Assembly: GCF_900111155.1 (NCBI RefSeq)
Contig: NZ_FOGG01000018.1
Location: 49,505-113,504 of the forward strand
Reading direction: 5' to 3'
DNA from: Pedobacter rhizosphaerae
GTDB taxonomy: Bacteria; Bacteroidota; Bacteroidia; Sphingobacteriales; Sphingobacteriaceae
Length of the DNA: 64,000 nt
Made by a program: the position numbers and the translations under genes. The notes under the pieces are model-generated. The model made no database searches and was not told the DNA's origin. It saw only the letters and a list, made by a program, of their open reading frames with translations. This document shows, piece by piece, positions 45,998-55,800 of the stretch; positions within the stretch are counted from its first letter, which is position 1; every line of letters starts with the position of its first letter.

Positions 45998-46513
45998 TAA
46001 GTTCTGTGTTACTTGATTTTAAATGTGTTTAATGTTGATCTTGATTGTTGTGCTGTCGCATTAGGCTGGATAATGCCAGGGAGACATTGGTATGCTGTGC
46101 AATCATCGGCATGGATAATTTTGCTTTCGTCAATACCTGGCTTCATTTTACAATACCCGCCATGCCTGCTACAATGGCAACAATGTTTATAATTGGTTTT
46201 CTAATGTCAAAGTAAGCCAATGAACATTGTAAAATATGTTCAAGTTATTGTCGATTTGTCTCAGTTTAAGCTTAGCTAAAGCAGATTCAAGCGGCTATTT
46301 GAGGTTGAAACTGATGGACATCAACCGAGAACATATTATCACAAAAAACTGTACACCAACACTTTAGCTAAGAATAAACAAGTATTCAATTTAAAATCAA
46401 TCAGCCATAAAGGCTCTTCTAATAAGCAAGCTGCTTTGATTACTAAAATTCCTTCGTATTAAGAATTCCTTACATTCGAAAAAATAAATCAATGGCAACA
46501 AACATTTTTCACA
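45998..46513. other. Divergent spacer between the DUF1080 and GH43 genes
   Basis: 516 bp. It holds the composite promoter site C. A weak candidate for a plus-oriented half-site set is at 46305-46333 (TTGAAAC, GGACA, GAGAACA) toward the GH43 gene, with spacing one base longer than the others. Nothing else was recognised. Confidence 0.45.
46208..46264 (-). promoter_or_regulatory. Composite PUL2 promoter/operator, site C (DUF1080 operon)
   Basis: On the plus strand: CAAAGTAA at 46208, TGTTCA at 46237, TTGTCGATTTGTCTCAG at 46248. Toward the target this is TGAGACAAATCGACAA, 5 nt, TGAACA, 21 nt, TTACTTTG. The predicted leader is about 205 nt. Confidence 0.8.
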
Positions 46514-48235
46514 TTGAAATACATGAATAATTTTTCGATACCAGGACCTTTTGCAATTTTCAAAAAAAAATCAGCTTCTTCAGGCATTTTAAAAACTCAA
46601 GGCTTGAAAAGTAGTAATCACTTAATAACCGCTGCATTTTTAATAAGTTCTTTGCTGTTCAACGCCTGCGGCATAAAAAAAAATCAATCGACAAGCGAGG
46701 AGGGCATATCCATCAGCACTGAGCTGGTAAATCCGGCATTACCCGGAGATAATCCTGATCCTTCCATCATAAGGGTTGGCAATGTATTTTATGCCACATC
46801 CACTACAAACGAATGGGCACCTTATTTTACCATTTATAAATCAACCGATCTTAAAAACTGGACACTGATTAACCACGTTTTTCCTGAAGGATTTAAGGAT
46901 ATGAAAAACCAGTGGGGAGAAAATAACTTCTGGGCTTCTGAACTGGCTTATGATCAAAAACAAAACCGCATCTATGCCTACTACACAGCACACAACAGAG
47001 AAACCAAGGGCAACCCGGGCTTACAATGTGGTACTGCCTGGATTGATGCTGACAGAATTGAAACTGGAAAATTTACGGATAATGGCCCGGTCATCGTTGA
47101 AGATGCCTGTGGTGCAATTGATGCATTTGAACTACAGCATAATGGAAAAATTTATGCCTTCTGGAAAAATGATGGTAATGGCTGTGGCCAGGAAAGTTGG
47201 ATATGGCAGCAGGAAATAAATGAAAGCCGTACCAAATTGCTCGGACAAAAGCGTAAGGTATATACCAATAGCCAACCCTGGGAAACTTCACTTGTTGAAG
47301 GGGCTTGTTTTTTTAAACTTGGTGAATATGTTTACAGCTTATATGCTGTTGGTGGATGTTGTGATGCAAAATGTAACTATAAAACCGGAATTGCCAGAAC
47401 TAAAGATCTATCTAGCGGCGTATGGGAAAAATATGGTAACAACCCGATCATGGTAAGCAACGACAAATGGAATTGTCCCGGACATGGTACTGTAGTGAAG
47501 ACAGCAAATAACAGATTGTTCATGTTGTATCATGCATTTAACAAAAATTATGATGTTTTTGTAGGTAGAGAGGGCGTGATTGAAGAGCTCACTGTAGGTA
47601 AAGACGGATGGCCTGTGTTGCACAATTCAACTGTTGCTAACCGTCCAAAATCCGAACTCGATTTTACTGATCATTTCGAAAAGGATAAGAATTTGAATCT
47701 CGCCTGGCAGTGGCCCTCAAAATTGCAAAAACCGGCCATGTTTTTCGCTAATGGATTAAATCTTGCTGCTTCAGCTGATAACCATGCATTGGGGACTTTT
47801 CTTGGTCAATACATCAAAACGGTAAACTTCCAGATCATTGCTAAAATAACTCCAACTGCTGCTAATGCAGGAATCTGCCTCGGTGGTGCCATCTTTAAAA
47901 GCAAATGGCCTGGAGAGCTCGGCGGCATTGGCATTACAGCTTCGCAGGATGGTTTGATCGTATTTGATAATTTCGAAGGCAAATACACCATATTAAAGCA
48001 AACAAAAGATAACCTATCCGGATCACTGGAACTGAAAATGCAGATCAGTGATAATGGCAAAGAAATAACATTTTTCTATAAAAAAGAAGGAGCTGAATGG
48101 CAGCGTTTCCATAGTACAACCTTTCTGGCATCCAAATACGTACCTTGGGGTATGGGTTATAGGGCGGGGATTGTAGCTAAAGGAAATACTTCAGCAAATG
48201 GAATCTTCAGCAGATTTGAAATCAGGAACGATTAA
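46514..48235 (+). CDS. GH43-family glycoside hydrolase, lipoprotein
   Basis: 573 aa. A 35-residue polar extension precedes a lipoprotein signal (AAFLISSLLFNAC), so a later start is possible. The five-bladed GH43 propeller (about 70-370) shows the three catalytic acids: base Asp82 in DNPDPSII, pKa-modulating Asp203 in GAIDAFEL and acid Glu262 in SLVEGACFF. The C-terminal 200 residues form a concanavalin-like beta-sandwich often attached to beta-xylosidase/arabinofuranosidase GH43 enzymes. It faces the DUF1080 operon and is followed by a long repeat-filled spacer. An arabinan, xylan or galactan target is possible; subfamily not assigned. Confidence 0.85.
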   Translation: MKYMNNFSIPGPFAIFKKKSASSGILKTQGLKSSNHLITAAFLISSLLFNACGIKKNQSTSEEGISISTELVNPALPGDNPDPSIIRVGNVFYATSTTNEWAPYFTIYKSTDLKNWTLINHVFPEGFKDMKNQWGENNFWASELAYDQKQNRIYAYYTAHNRETKGNPGLQCGTAWIDADRIETGKFTDNGPVIVEDACGAIDAFELQHNGKIYAFWKNDGNGCGQESWIWQQEINESRTKLLGQKRKVYTNSQPWETSLVEGACFFKLGEYVYSLYAVGGCCDAKCNYKTGIARTKDLSSGVWEKYGNNPIMVSNDKWNCPGHGTVVKTANNRLFMLYHAFNKNYDVFVGREGVIEELTVGKDGWPVLHNSTVANRPKSELDFTDHFEKDKNLNLAWQWPSKLQKPAMFFANGLNLAASADNHALGTFLGQYIKTVNFQIIAKITPTAANAGICLGGAIFKSKWPGELGGIGITASQDGLIVFDNFEGKYTILKQTKDNLSGSLELKMQISDNGKEITFFYKKEGAEWQRFHSTTFLASKYVPWGMGYRAGIVAKGNTSANGIFSRFEIRND

Positions 48236-48364
48236 CTGAGCTGAGTAAGCCCCAAAAAAGCCTCCTTCCCAAATCACATTGAACTTAGATCGGGGCTACA
48301 TTGACATTAGCCTTTATCAATGAGGCACTTTTTGTTGACTGTGTAGGAGGTCGATTGGGTGCAC

Positions 48365-48585
48365 CAACCAGTAGAGAAATTACAAGATAGTTGATGGTCC
48401 TTCGACAAGCTACTATTGACGTTATTTTATAACTATTTATCAATAAAATGTTTAGCTAAATCTGTATTCCAATCTTTTCTAGTTGTAGCGTCTCGCTGCA
48501 ACCTAATGTTTTTCTCTTTTCCTCGCCGCCGGAAGGGCTCGTACCTTTTTCTTGGCAAAAAGGTACCCAAAACCCAAGGCTTGCA
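48365..48585 (+). repeat. Long direct repeat, copy L1 (221 bp)
   Basis: Matches 49332-49552 with the same length and only scattered substitutions. It holds two stems: GTTGTAGCG ... CGCTGCAAC and GTACCTTTTT ... AAAAAGGTAC. Confidence 0.85.
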
Positions 48586-48812
48586 TACTTTCTTGGCTAG
48601 AAGCATCCGAATGCCATTAGCGGTAATACTTGTGTTATGGGTTATGAGTTACCTGTTGCGGGTTAAACCTCTGGAAAAGACTTTGCATCCTGCCTCGTAA
48701 CCTACAACACGCAACTTGTAACTTATATATGCTGCTAGGCCGGGGTCATACTTGGCATTGATAGTGCTTTATTAACGGAACTTAGCATGGCGCATACCCC
48801 TCGGCGGTCGTC

Positions 48813-48832
48813 ATTCCCTCGCAGGAGGGAAT
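48813..48832. repeat. CATTCCC-type palindrome
   Basis: ATTCCCTC and GAGGGAAT pair around GCAG. The flanks TCGTC and CTTAATGCG make this the form of a widespread intergenic palindrome in bacterial genomes. Confidence 0.55.
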
Positions 48833-48860
48833 CTTAATGCGTTTTAGGATATGAAAGTGT

Positions 48861-48964
48861 CTTCGGCGGCGGCGAGCCGGGGAAAGACTGTGTAGGAGGA
48901 TAAAAAAATATCAGTCATATCATAAATATTCCTCACATTAACTCCATGATCTGATCGGTGGGGG
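48861..48964 (+). repeat. Upstream block repeat, copy U1
   Basis: Starts CTTCGGCGGCGGCGAG and includes GACTGTGTAGGAGG and ATCAGTCATATCAT; near-identical to 49226-49328. Confidence 0.8.
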
Positions 48965-48967
48965 CAA

Positions 48968-49010
48968 CAACCAATAGAGAAATTACAAGATAGTTGATGG
49001 TCCTTCGACA
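48968..49010 (+). repeat. Short copy S1 of the long-repeat head
   Basis: Carries CAACCAATAGAGAAATTAC through CCTTCGAC, the first 43 bp of L1/L2, then diverges into GGCTCAGGATGACA. Confidence 0.75.
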
Positions 49011-49193
49011 GGCTCAGGATGACAAGATATTAGCGTTTATTAATCAGGCACTTTTTGTCGATATGTATTTCCGCCCAACAAGGCCAGACCACCACATCTT
49101 CGTTCTACTTAAACCTGGCCTAACAAATTTTTCGGGCATCAATACCCAGGCCGCACCACTGGCTTCAAAAGAAAAATTTTCAGCCAGTGGTTT

Positions 49194-49239
49194 TTGTTTC
49201 TTTTTGCCAACAAAAAGAAAGAGCTCTTCGGCGGCGGCG
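49194..49239 (-). repeat. Inverted copy of the L-unit hairpin segment
   Basis: The reverse complement resembles the L1/L2 segment CTCGCCGCC ... GGCAAAAAGG, so the hairpin part occurs here in the opposite orientation, partly overlapping block U2. Confidence 0.6.
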
Positions 49240-49328
49240 AGCCTGGGAAAGACTGTGTAGGAGGATAAAAAATATCAGTCATATCATCAATTATTCCTCA
49301 GATTAACTCCATGATCTGGTCGGTGGGG
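49226..49328 (+). repeat. Upstream block repeat, copy U2
   Basis: Near-identical to 48861-48964 and, like it, directly followed by a copy of the CAACCAATAGAG head (here the full L2). Confidence 0.8.
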
Positions 49329-49331
49329 CAA

Positions 49332-49552
49332 CAACCAATAGAGAAATTACAAGATAGTTGATTGTCCTTCGACAAGCTACTATTGGCGTTGTTTTATAGC
49401 TATCTATCAATAAGATGTTTAGCTAAATCTGTATTCCAATCTTTTCTAGTTGTAGCGTCTCGCTACAACCTAATGTTTTTCTCTTTTCCCCGCCGCCGGA
49501 AGGGCTCGTACCTTTTTCTTGGCAAAAAGGTACCCAAAACCCAAGGCTTGCA
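49332..49552 (+). repeat. Long direct repeat, copy L2 (221 bp)
   Basis: Second copy of L1 at 48365. Here GTTGTAGCG/CGCTACAAC (49449-49469) is a perfect 9-bp stem; the L1 change to CGCTGCAAC keeps pairing as G-U in RNA. Confidence 0.85.
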
Positions 49553-49565
49553 GTCGGTGGGGCAA

Positions 49566-49607
49566 CAACCAATAGAGAAATTACAAGATAGTTGATTGTC
49601 CTTCGAC
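49566..49607 (+). repeat. Short copy S2 of the long-repeat head
   Basis: CAACCAATAGAGAAATTAC through CCTTCGAC once more, directly joined to the inverse REP-like element. Confidence 0.75.
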
Positions 49608-49636
49608 TACTTGTCCCGGATTTCACATCGGGAAGC
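49604..49636 (-). repeat. REP-like element, inverse copy
   Basis: The reverse complement reads GCTTCCCGATGTGAAATC then CGGGACAAGTAGTCGAAG, matching the element at 58206-58242 in nearly every base. CCCGAT/ATCCGGG can pair with a bulge. Confidence 0.65.
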
Positions 49637-49720
49637 TTACAATGACCAGATAATTAACCCTCAGACAGACAATTGAACGCTATGAGTCAGCCTCCATTTT
49701 TACACAGCCAGTTTTAATCC

Positions 49721-50719
49721 TTACCATTGAATCTGCTGATCTTCATCAGGAATTAAGGTATTTAGGTCTCGCTGCATCGATAATGTTCCTTCTACTTTAT
49801 ATTTCAGCCTTTGACCGGGGATAGTTGTATAATCTTCAAATTCATAAGAAAGGTATAGCGTTGTATAAACGTGCTTCAGATAAGGAAGCTTAGGATCCCA
49901 GGCTTCGTCTTTTGTATAATAAGATTGCGTTGAACCAAGCTTAAATTTATTATCGGGATTATCGCTCCAAATTTCCAACTTCTTTTTCTGAATGTCGATA
50001 TTATCATTTGTAAACCGGATAAACACTTTATATTTTTTGCGATCCAGATAATCTATATCTCTGATTCCGGCGTAAAGAAAGATTGTTTTATCATCTACCA
50101 CAAATGTACGGTGTGTATTTAGAGTTAAAGGTTCTGTATCGCCTTCCAGAAATATTTTATACAAGGTGCCACCATATTCGCCCGAATAATCGTTAAACGG
50201 CGTGATGCGTAGCATCGTTCTCCGATAATGTTTATTTGGATTAGCCTGATAATCATACGAAGCATCACTTAAGATTTGCAGGGGCAAAACCCACTTATCA
50301 GCCTGATCCAAATCACCCAGTTTAAAGTCGATAGGAACTGTAACCGTACTAACACCCTCTGGCACCACCGTTGTAGCGGGCATGGTATAATAATTGGTGC
50401 CCAACTGGCGGAAATACAACTCTTGTCTATGGCCATATTGTTCCTGGTTTAGTTTAGCCAAGGTATCGGGGTCTAAGCCAATGTGTATGGTGCGATTTTT
50501 GTTGTTCGGCGTAGAACCGCTCATGATGATGGGGAGATTAAACCTCACATTTCCCTGGGCATTATAACGAACGTAACACCAGGTTACACCCTGTGCTGTT
50601 GGATTTGATTTGAAAGAGGCCATTTGAACAAATTGCTCCTCTTTCCATTCATCATTACAGGACAAACAGCAAGTTGCTGCTGCGATTAATAAAAATAGAC
50701 TATATATACTTCTTTTCAT
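49721..50719 (-). CDS. DUF1735-like surface lipoprotein of a Sus operon
   Basis: 332 aa with a lipoprotein signal (LLIAAATCCLSC). Beta-rich throughout; the N-terminal half has features of DUF1735-type domains of Bacteroidota PULs (VRFNLPIIMSGS, GLDPDTLAKLNQEQYG, YTMPATTVVPEGVSTVTVPIDF). The C-terminal half resembles the DUF4973-type companion (YSGEYGGTLYKIFLEGDTEPL onward). Such proteins follow SusD in many loci and are thought to be surface glycan-binding proteins. It lies 17 nt after SusD3 and is the last gene of the operon. Confidence 0.75.
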   Translation of the reverse strand: MKRSIYSLFLLIAAATCCLSCNDEWKEEQFVQMASFKSNPTAQGVTWCYVRYNAQGNVRFNLPIIMSGSTPNNKNRTIHIGLDPDTLAKLNQEQYGHRQELYFRQLGTNYYTMPATTVVPEGVSTVTVPIDFKLGDLDQADKWVLPLQILSDASYDYQANPNKHYRRTMLRITPFNDYSGEYGGTLYKIFLEGDTEPLTLNTHRTFVVDDKTIFLYAGIRDIDYLDRKKYKVFIRFTNDNIDIQKKKLEIWSDNPDNKFKLGSTQSYYTKDEAWDPKLPYLKHVYTTLYLSYEFEDYTTIPGQRLKYKVEGTLSMQRDLNTLIPDEDQQIQW

Positions 50720-50736
50720 AATTGTAGCTTAATAGA

Positions 50737-52824
50737 TTATTCAGGATTTGTCCAGCCAGGGTTTTGAGTCAGGTATTTATTCCTTCTGAGCTCGTCATAA
50801 TGAATTGGCCAGAACCACATTTTCAATGTAAAGATTGATGGTAATGAGGGAGTCTCAATGGGCGTATGGAAAAGGTCGGCCTGGGCTTTAGTGGCGTAGG
50901 CATTATAACCGTAAACCGGTGCCGATTCTTCTGCCTGGGCATCGGTCCAGCGGCGAAGATCGAAATAGCGATGTCCCTCAGCAAATAATTCAATCTGGCG
51001 TTCTCTTTTTAATTTGATTCGGAACTTATTGGGGTCAGCATAAACATCACTTTTATAATCAGCCAATCCGGCACGTATGCGGATGGGCTGGATTCCTGCT
51101 TTCATTTCAAAGATATTCCGTGATATTGAATGGGTTTTGCTGCCATCCCAGGAAGGAATATTATAAGAGCCATTCAGCTCATTCAGGGCCTCAGCATAAA
51201 TGAGCAACACTTCTGCGTAGCGAATTGCAGGATCTACCTTTGGCTTTAGTCTGCTTTGGTCGTATGCGGTAATGGAAACATTACTGATATCGTCGGGGTG
51301 AACGTATTTTTTTATCCCAACACCAGTTCGTGGCCAGTATGATGTATTTTTATAACCGTTGGGGTCGCCCCTGTAGTAGAATATTTGAACGTTAGTTTTT
51401 TCGTCTTTTAGTGTCTCAGCGTTTAGAAAATTCCAGGTAGATCCGTTATATGAAACGGAGGCATAAAAACGAGGTTCGCGCCGCGCATACTGTTTATTGA
51501 CACCCAGGCCTAATGGTCCTAGCTCAGGGTAATTGGCCAGTTCATCCTGCTTTACATAGCCTGATGTGCGTGGATTGGTATTAACACGACTTTCATAACC
51601 CTGCCTGCCGGCATACATGTTGTTCATTCCAGGTATATCACTTCCATCGTTCATGTAATAGGCATCTACCTGTTTTTGTGTCATGCCATGAGAATTATAT
51701 CCTTTTCCTTCCAAGCGGGGTAATTGGTGGAGGACCAGTACATTTATCCCCTCATTACCCTGATTTTGAGCATGTGTAAAAATAAGTTCTGGATTTTGAT
51801 AGGCCGGAACTGTTCCATTAAACAATGAGCGGTAGGACTCATAAGGGTCGATATCATTCCAACCAGAAGGCCAGTTTCCGCCAGAAAAGTTACTATCAAA
51901 TGGCGGTGTAACCGTTGCCGGGTAGGCGATGTCTCCGGTTGTTTTTTTATAAGCAACGTAGAGGCGGTATTGACCCAAGTCCATTACATCTTTTGCCGCA
52001 GCAGCAGCTCTTGCCCACTTAGATTCTTCGTAGGTACGCGACAATAATGGTTTTCCATCTTTGGTAACCAGTGCGGCAGCCACTTCAGCAGGTGCCTTGC
52101 CATTAGCTAATGGGCTGGCAGCATATAATAAAATTCTGGCCCTAAGGGCTAATGCAGCACCCCGGGTTGGTCTGGCAATTTGTTGAATTCCCTGTTGAAG
52201 AGGAAGCCCTTTTGCTGCCTCCGCAAGCTCATTCGATAAGTAAACTGCACATTCTTCATAGGTATTACGCGGTTGTGCTATTTCATCGTACTCTTTTGTG
52301 TAGTCAATACCTTCCTCCGGTACAATAGGCACAGGTCCATACGTACGCAGGAGAACCCAATAAAAATAAGCCCTCAAAAACCTGGCTTGTCCTTTTAAAT
52401 CAGCAATTTCTTTGGCTGAAAATTTCTGGTTGATGTCGATATTTTTTATAAAAATAGAGGATTGCCTAATGCCTTTATATGCCGTATTCCATATCTCCTT
52501 ACTTTCGCCATTTAAGCCGTTTTCAGTAAATTGTCCATTCTTCCATCGCCTGTACCCATCGCTCTCATCGCCATAATACATATCATCGGCAAAATTAAAA
52601 GGCACAAATTTCTTACTGCTTATATCCTGCATATAGTTGCTCCCCAGAAAAGAGTAAGCCTGGGCCAACCATCTGTTGGCATAATCAGGGTTGGTAAAAA
52701 CCTCTTCGGTTGTCAAACGCTCATCGAAGAGGTAGTCTGAATCCAGGTATTTCTTGCAACCATTTATACTGGTGAGGATGGCTAATATGGCTAAGACTGT
52801 AAATATTTTTTTCATATTCTTCAT
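50737..52824 (-). CDS. SusD/RagB family glycan-binding lipoprotein (PUL2, pair 3)
   Basis: 695 aa, longer than a typical 500-600 aa SusD. Lipoprotein signal (ILAILTSINGC), then CKKYLDSDYLFDERLTTEEVF, GQARFLRAYFYWVLLRTYGPVPI, AIRYAEVLLIYAEALNEL, KLKRERQIELFAEGHRYFDLRRW and FWPIHYDELRRNKYLTQNPGW, all SusD landmarks. The SusC3 stop is 3 nt upstream. An alternative start at the second Met (MKKIFTVL) is equally good. The extra length is in the central region (about residues 260-480), which carries substrate loops in this family. Confidence 0.93.
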   Translation of the reverse strand: MKNMKKIFTVLAILAILTSINGCKKYLDSDYLFDERLTTEEVFTNPDYANRWLAQAYSFLGSNYMQDISSKKFVPFNFADDMYYGDESDGYRRWKNGQFTENGLNGESKEIWNTAYKGIRQSSIFIKNIDINQKFSAKEIADLKGQARFLRAYFYWVLLRTYGPVPIVPEEGIDYTKEYDEIAQPRNTYEECAVYLSNELAEAAKGLPLQQGIQQIARPTRGAALALRARILLYAASPLANGKAPAEVAAALVTKDGKPLLSRTYEESKWARAAAAAKDVMDLGQYRLYVAYKKTTGDIAYPATVTPPFDSNFSGGNWPSGWNDIDPYESYRSLFNGTVPAYQNPELIFTHAQNQGNEGINVLVLHQLPRLEGKGYNSHGMTQKQVDAYYMNDGSDIPGMNNMYAGRQGYESRVNTNPRTSGYVKQDELANYPELGPLGLGVNKQYARREPRFYASVSYNGSTWNFLNAETLKDEKTNVQIFYYRGDPNGYKNTSYWPRTGVGIKKYVHPDDISNVSITAYDQSRLKPKVDPAIRYAEVLLIYAEALNELNGSYNIPSWDGSKTHSISRNIFEMKAGIQPIRIRAGLADYKSDVYADPNKFRIKLKRERQIELFAEGHRYFDLRRWTDAQAEESAPVYGYNAYATKAQADLFHTPIETPSLPSIFTLKMWFWPIHYDELRRNKYLTQNPGWTNPE

Positions 52825-52827
52825 TGC

Positions 52828-55800
52828 TTATAAATTAACTGATACACCTAAAGACAATGTTCTGTTAAGCGGATATGCTTTCCCCGTAGAACTTCCCAAT
52901 TCGGGATCCCATAGCTTAAAATTGCTGAAAGTGAATAGGTTGGTTCCGATAAAAAAGAATCGTACATTATTTAGGTGAGCCTTGTTTACAAGGGTTTTAG
53001 GAAGTGAATAGCCAATATCCAGGGTTTTTAAACGGAGATATGAACCATCTCTGAGCCAGAAGGTAGATGCCCGGTAATTATTTGGATTCGGCCCATAGGT
53101 TAAACGAGGATATTTTGCATTCGGGTCTTCATTTACACCTAATTGCCAGCGGCTGCCATTGGCAACATCACTCAGGATATTCCCCCAGTTCTCACCCAAA
53201 CTGAACATGTAAACTGATGATCCATTTATAAAGTAGGTAGACTTCCCTACCCCTTGAAAATGCAGGTTAACGTCCAAACCTTTCCAACTTGCGGAGAGGC
53301 CGAAACCATAAGTAAGGTTTGGTCTGGTGGTTGCGCCAATGGCAACAATATCATTGTCATCAATTACACCATCTCCGTTAATATCCTTATATTTAATATC
53401 TCCGGGCATTACTTCACCAAAAGACTGCCTGGCACTATTACGGATATCGTCATAATCTTTAAACAAGCCTAAATCTACCAAACCCCGCGCCTGATTAACC
53501 CGATGTCCCGCTTGCAGTTTGTATTTATAAATAGTGTTTTCTTCATCCCGTTCAATAATTTCATTCTTGCTGTAGGTAGCATTGCCACGCAGCGTAAAGT
53601 CTACATTGAATAGCTTTTGTTTTAAGGTAAAATTGCCATCAAACCCTGCTGCCTTTACTTCACCTACATTTGCTGAAGGATTATTTTCCAATCCCACGTA
53701 ACCAGGAAGAAAATTGCGGCTCATGTAAATCCCTTCACGGCGTTCACGAAAATAGTCTACTGTTCCACTGAACTTATCTTTAAACAGAGAATAATCGAGT
53801 CCTAAATCTTGTTTAGTTGCTATTTCCCAGGTTACATTTGGAGAGGCAACGGTTGTATAACGCATACCATTCCATCCATTTGAAGAGTCGTAATCTCCAA
53901 AATTGTATCCTCCGCCAGCCATCTGCTCAATGGTGTAGAGATATGGGAATCGGATATCACCTAGATTGTCATTACCCGTTTTTCCATACGAATAACGAAC
54001 TTTAAGCATATTTACCCAACCCATTTTTTTCACAATAGCCTCTTCGCCGATATTCCAGGCTCCTGAAATGGCGGGAAAGAAACCGAAACGGTAATCTTTA
54101 TGAAAATTTTCTGATCCGGTGTAGCCGAAGTTGAAGTCCACAAAATAGCGGGCTTTCCAGTTGTAATTGGCTCGTCCGGCAATCCCCTGGTTGCGACGGG
54201 CAATTCCGTTCTTAAGGTCACTACCAATATTCTGGGTAAATATTTTTGCTTGTTGGGTATACTTAACCACCGCCCCAAAATAATGGGCTCCTATATTGTT
54301 ATTGTAGTGTGTTTCCCATTCAAAAAATTCTCTTTTCTCACCATCCGAGGCTGATGATTGCGTCATTTTCTGTTCTTCTCTGATTCGTTTAAACACCAGT
54401 TGTCCGGCCGTATCGCGGTAACGGTTGGCACTCCACAACTCTGGAAATTTGTAGCGTTTGATCCAGTTATTGTTGTAAGTATCATAACCAAAACGCCCCA
54501 CAAACCGAAGACCTTTGGTAATAAAATCCAAACCCTGGTTTAGATTTATCGTGGTTTGAATATTATTAGTCCAGTTTTCATTATAACCAGTCATGGTACC
54601 CTGAACCCAGGGATTAAACCGGTCCATATCGTTGTCCGGATTGCCATCGCGGTCATCACTGGCGGGAATCTTTCCATCCGAGTACCGTAATGGAGCTGTT
54701 ATTGCATTGTATCCCATCAGGGCGGTCCAAATTGCATCGCTTCCTACCCCCGGATCATTTTGCTTGCGCAAAGAGCCCGAAACCCCTGCGGTTAATAAAG
54801 TAGATTTGGTAATGTCCATATCCACGCTCAAGCGGTATGTGTACCTCTTAAAGTTGGCATTGGTATTATAACTTTTCAAAGCATCATCCACCTTGTACAT
54901 TCCTGCCTGGTTTTGGTAGCTTCCAGATAAATAGTACCGGGCAGTTTTTCCACCTCCGCTCAAATTGAGGATACTCCGCTGGCTTTGGGCTCCATCACGT
55001 AATATCACATCCATCCAATCCACATTAGGAAACAGATCGGGATCCAGCCCCAGCCGCAGCACTTCGAGTTCCGTTTTGGAAAAAAGAGGCTCCTGGTTTC
55101 TTACAATTTTTGCCTCATTAGCCATAGAGGCATAGGTATACCCATCTACAAAATCCGGTAGTTTGGTTAGTGTATTATAAAAGCCTTCTACTTTGGCATT
55201 AATATTTACTTTTCCCTCCTTTCCTCTTTTCGTTTTAATTAAGATCACGCCATTGGCTCCTCTGCTTCCGTACATAGCAGTTGCAGAAGCATCTTTCAAT
55301 AAAGAAAAGGATTCAACATCTTCTACATTGATTTCATTAAAATCACGTTCAAAACCGTCAATTAACACCAGGGCTGCGTTACTGGCACCAAAGGTTGAAA
55401 TACTCCGTACCCAGAATTCAGAAATACTTCCCGGCCTGCCAGAGGTTTGCATGGCCTGAATACCCGGCACTACCCCTGCGAGGGCATCGGCCATGGATGT
55501 AGAAGGATTCGACTTTAATTGATCAACATTTACTGTAGTAATTGCACCAGTTATCGCGATCTTTTTTTCGCCACCCGTGGCCGTTACCACAACCTCATTC
55601 AGCACACTTGCCTCAGATTCTTTAAGAACAACGTTTACAACACGTTGCTCTTTAATCAGCACCTCCTGTTTTTCGTATCCTACATAGGTAAATACCAATC
55701 TGTTATAAGGTGGCATCTTGATGCTAAATTTTCCGTCGGCATCGGTAATGGCACCCATTCCGGGTTGGTTGGCAACAGCTATACTTACCCCTGGGATGGG

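Larger units (their letters stand above)
48236..49720. other. Repeat-filled convergent spacer
   Basis: 1485 bp between the GH43 gene and the DUF1735-like gene. Short frames (48416-48700, 48994-49260, 49362-49595) are made of repeats and show no protein signal. Contents: two long direct repeats, two upstream blocks, two short copies, one inverted hairpin copy, one CATTCCC-type palindrome, and one REP-like copy in inverse orientation; each is listed separately. Confidence 0.8.

Noticed and set aside
46305..46333. Possible plus-oriented PUL2 operator before the GH43 gene
   Set aside because: Half-sites are weak, the spacing is one base longer, and no TAnnTTTG box follows; kept only as a remark.
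48416..48700. 94-codon frame on plus (and similar frames at 49362-49595 and 49423-49626)
   Set aside because: They lie wholly in the repeat units; the two copies change in ways that do not preserve a protein, and no domain or signal is seen.
49055..49070. TTGTCGATATGT resembling the PUL2 operator
   Set aside because: Matches only part of the element, has no TGTTCA 5 nt upstream, and sits inside the repeats of a convergent spacer.
48236..49720. CRISPR array
   Set aside because: The repeats are long, unevenly spaced and modular, without uniform spacers or cas genes.
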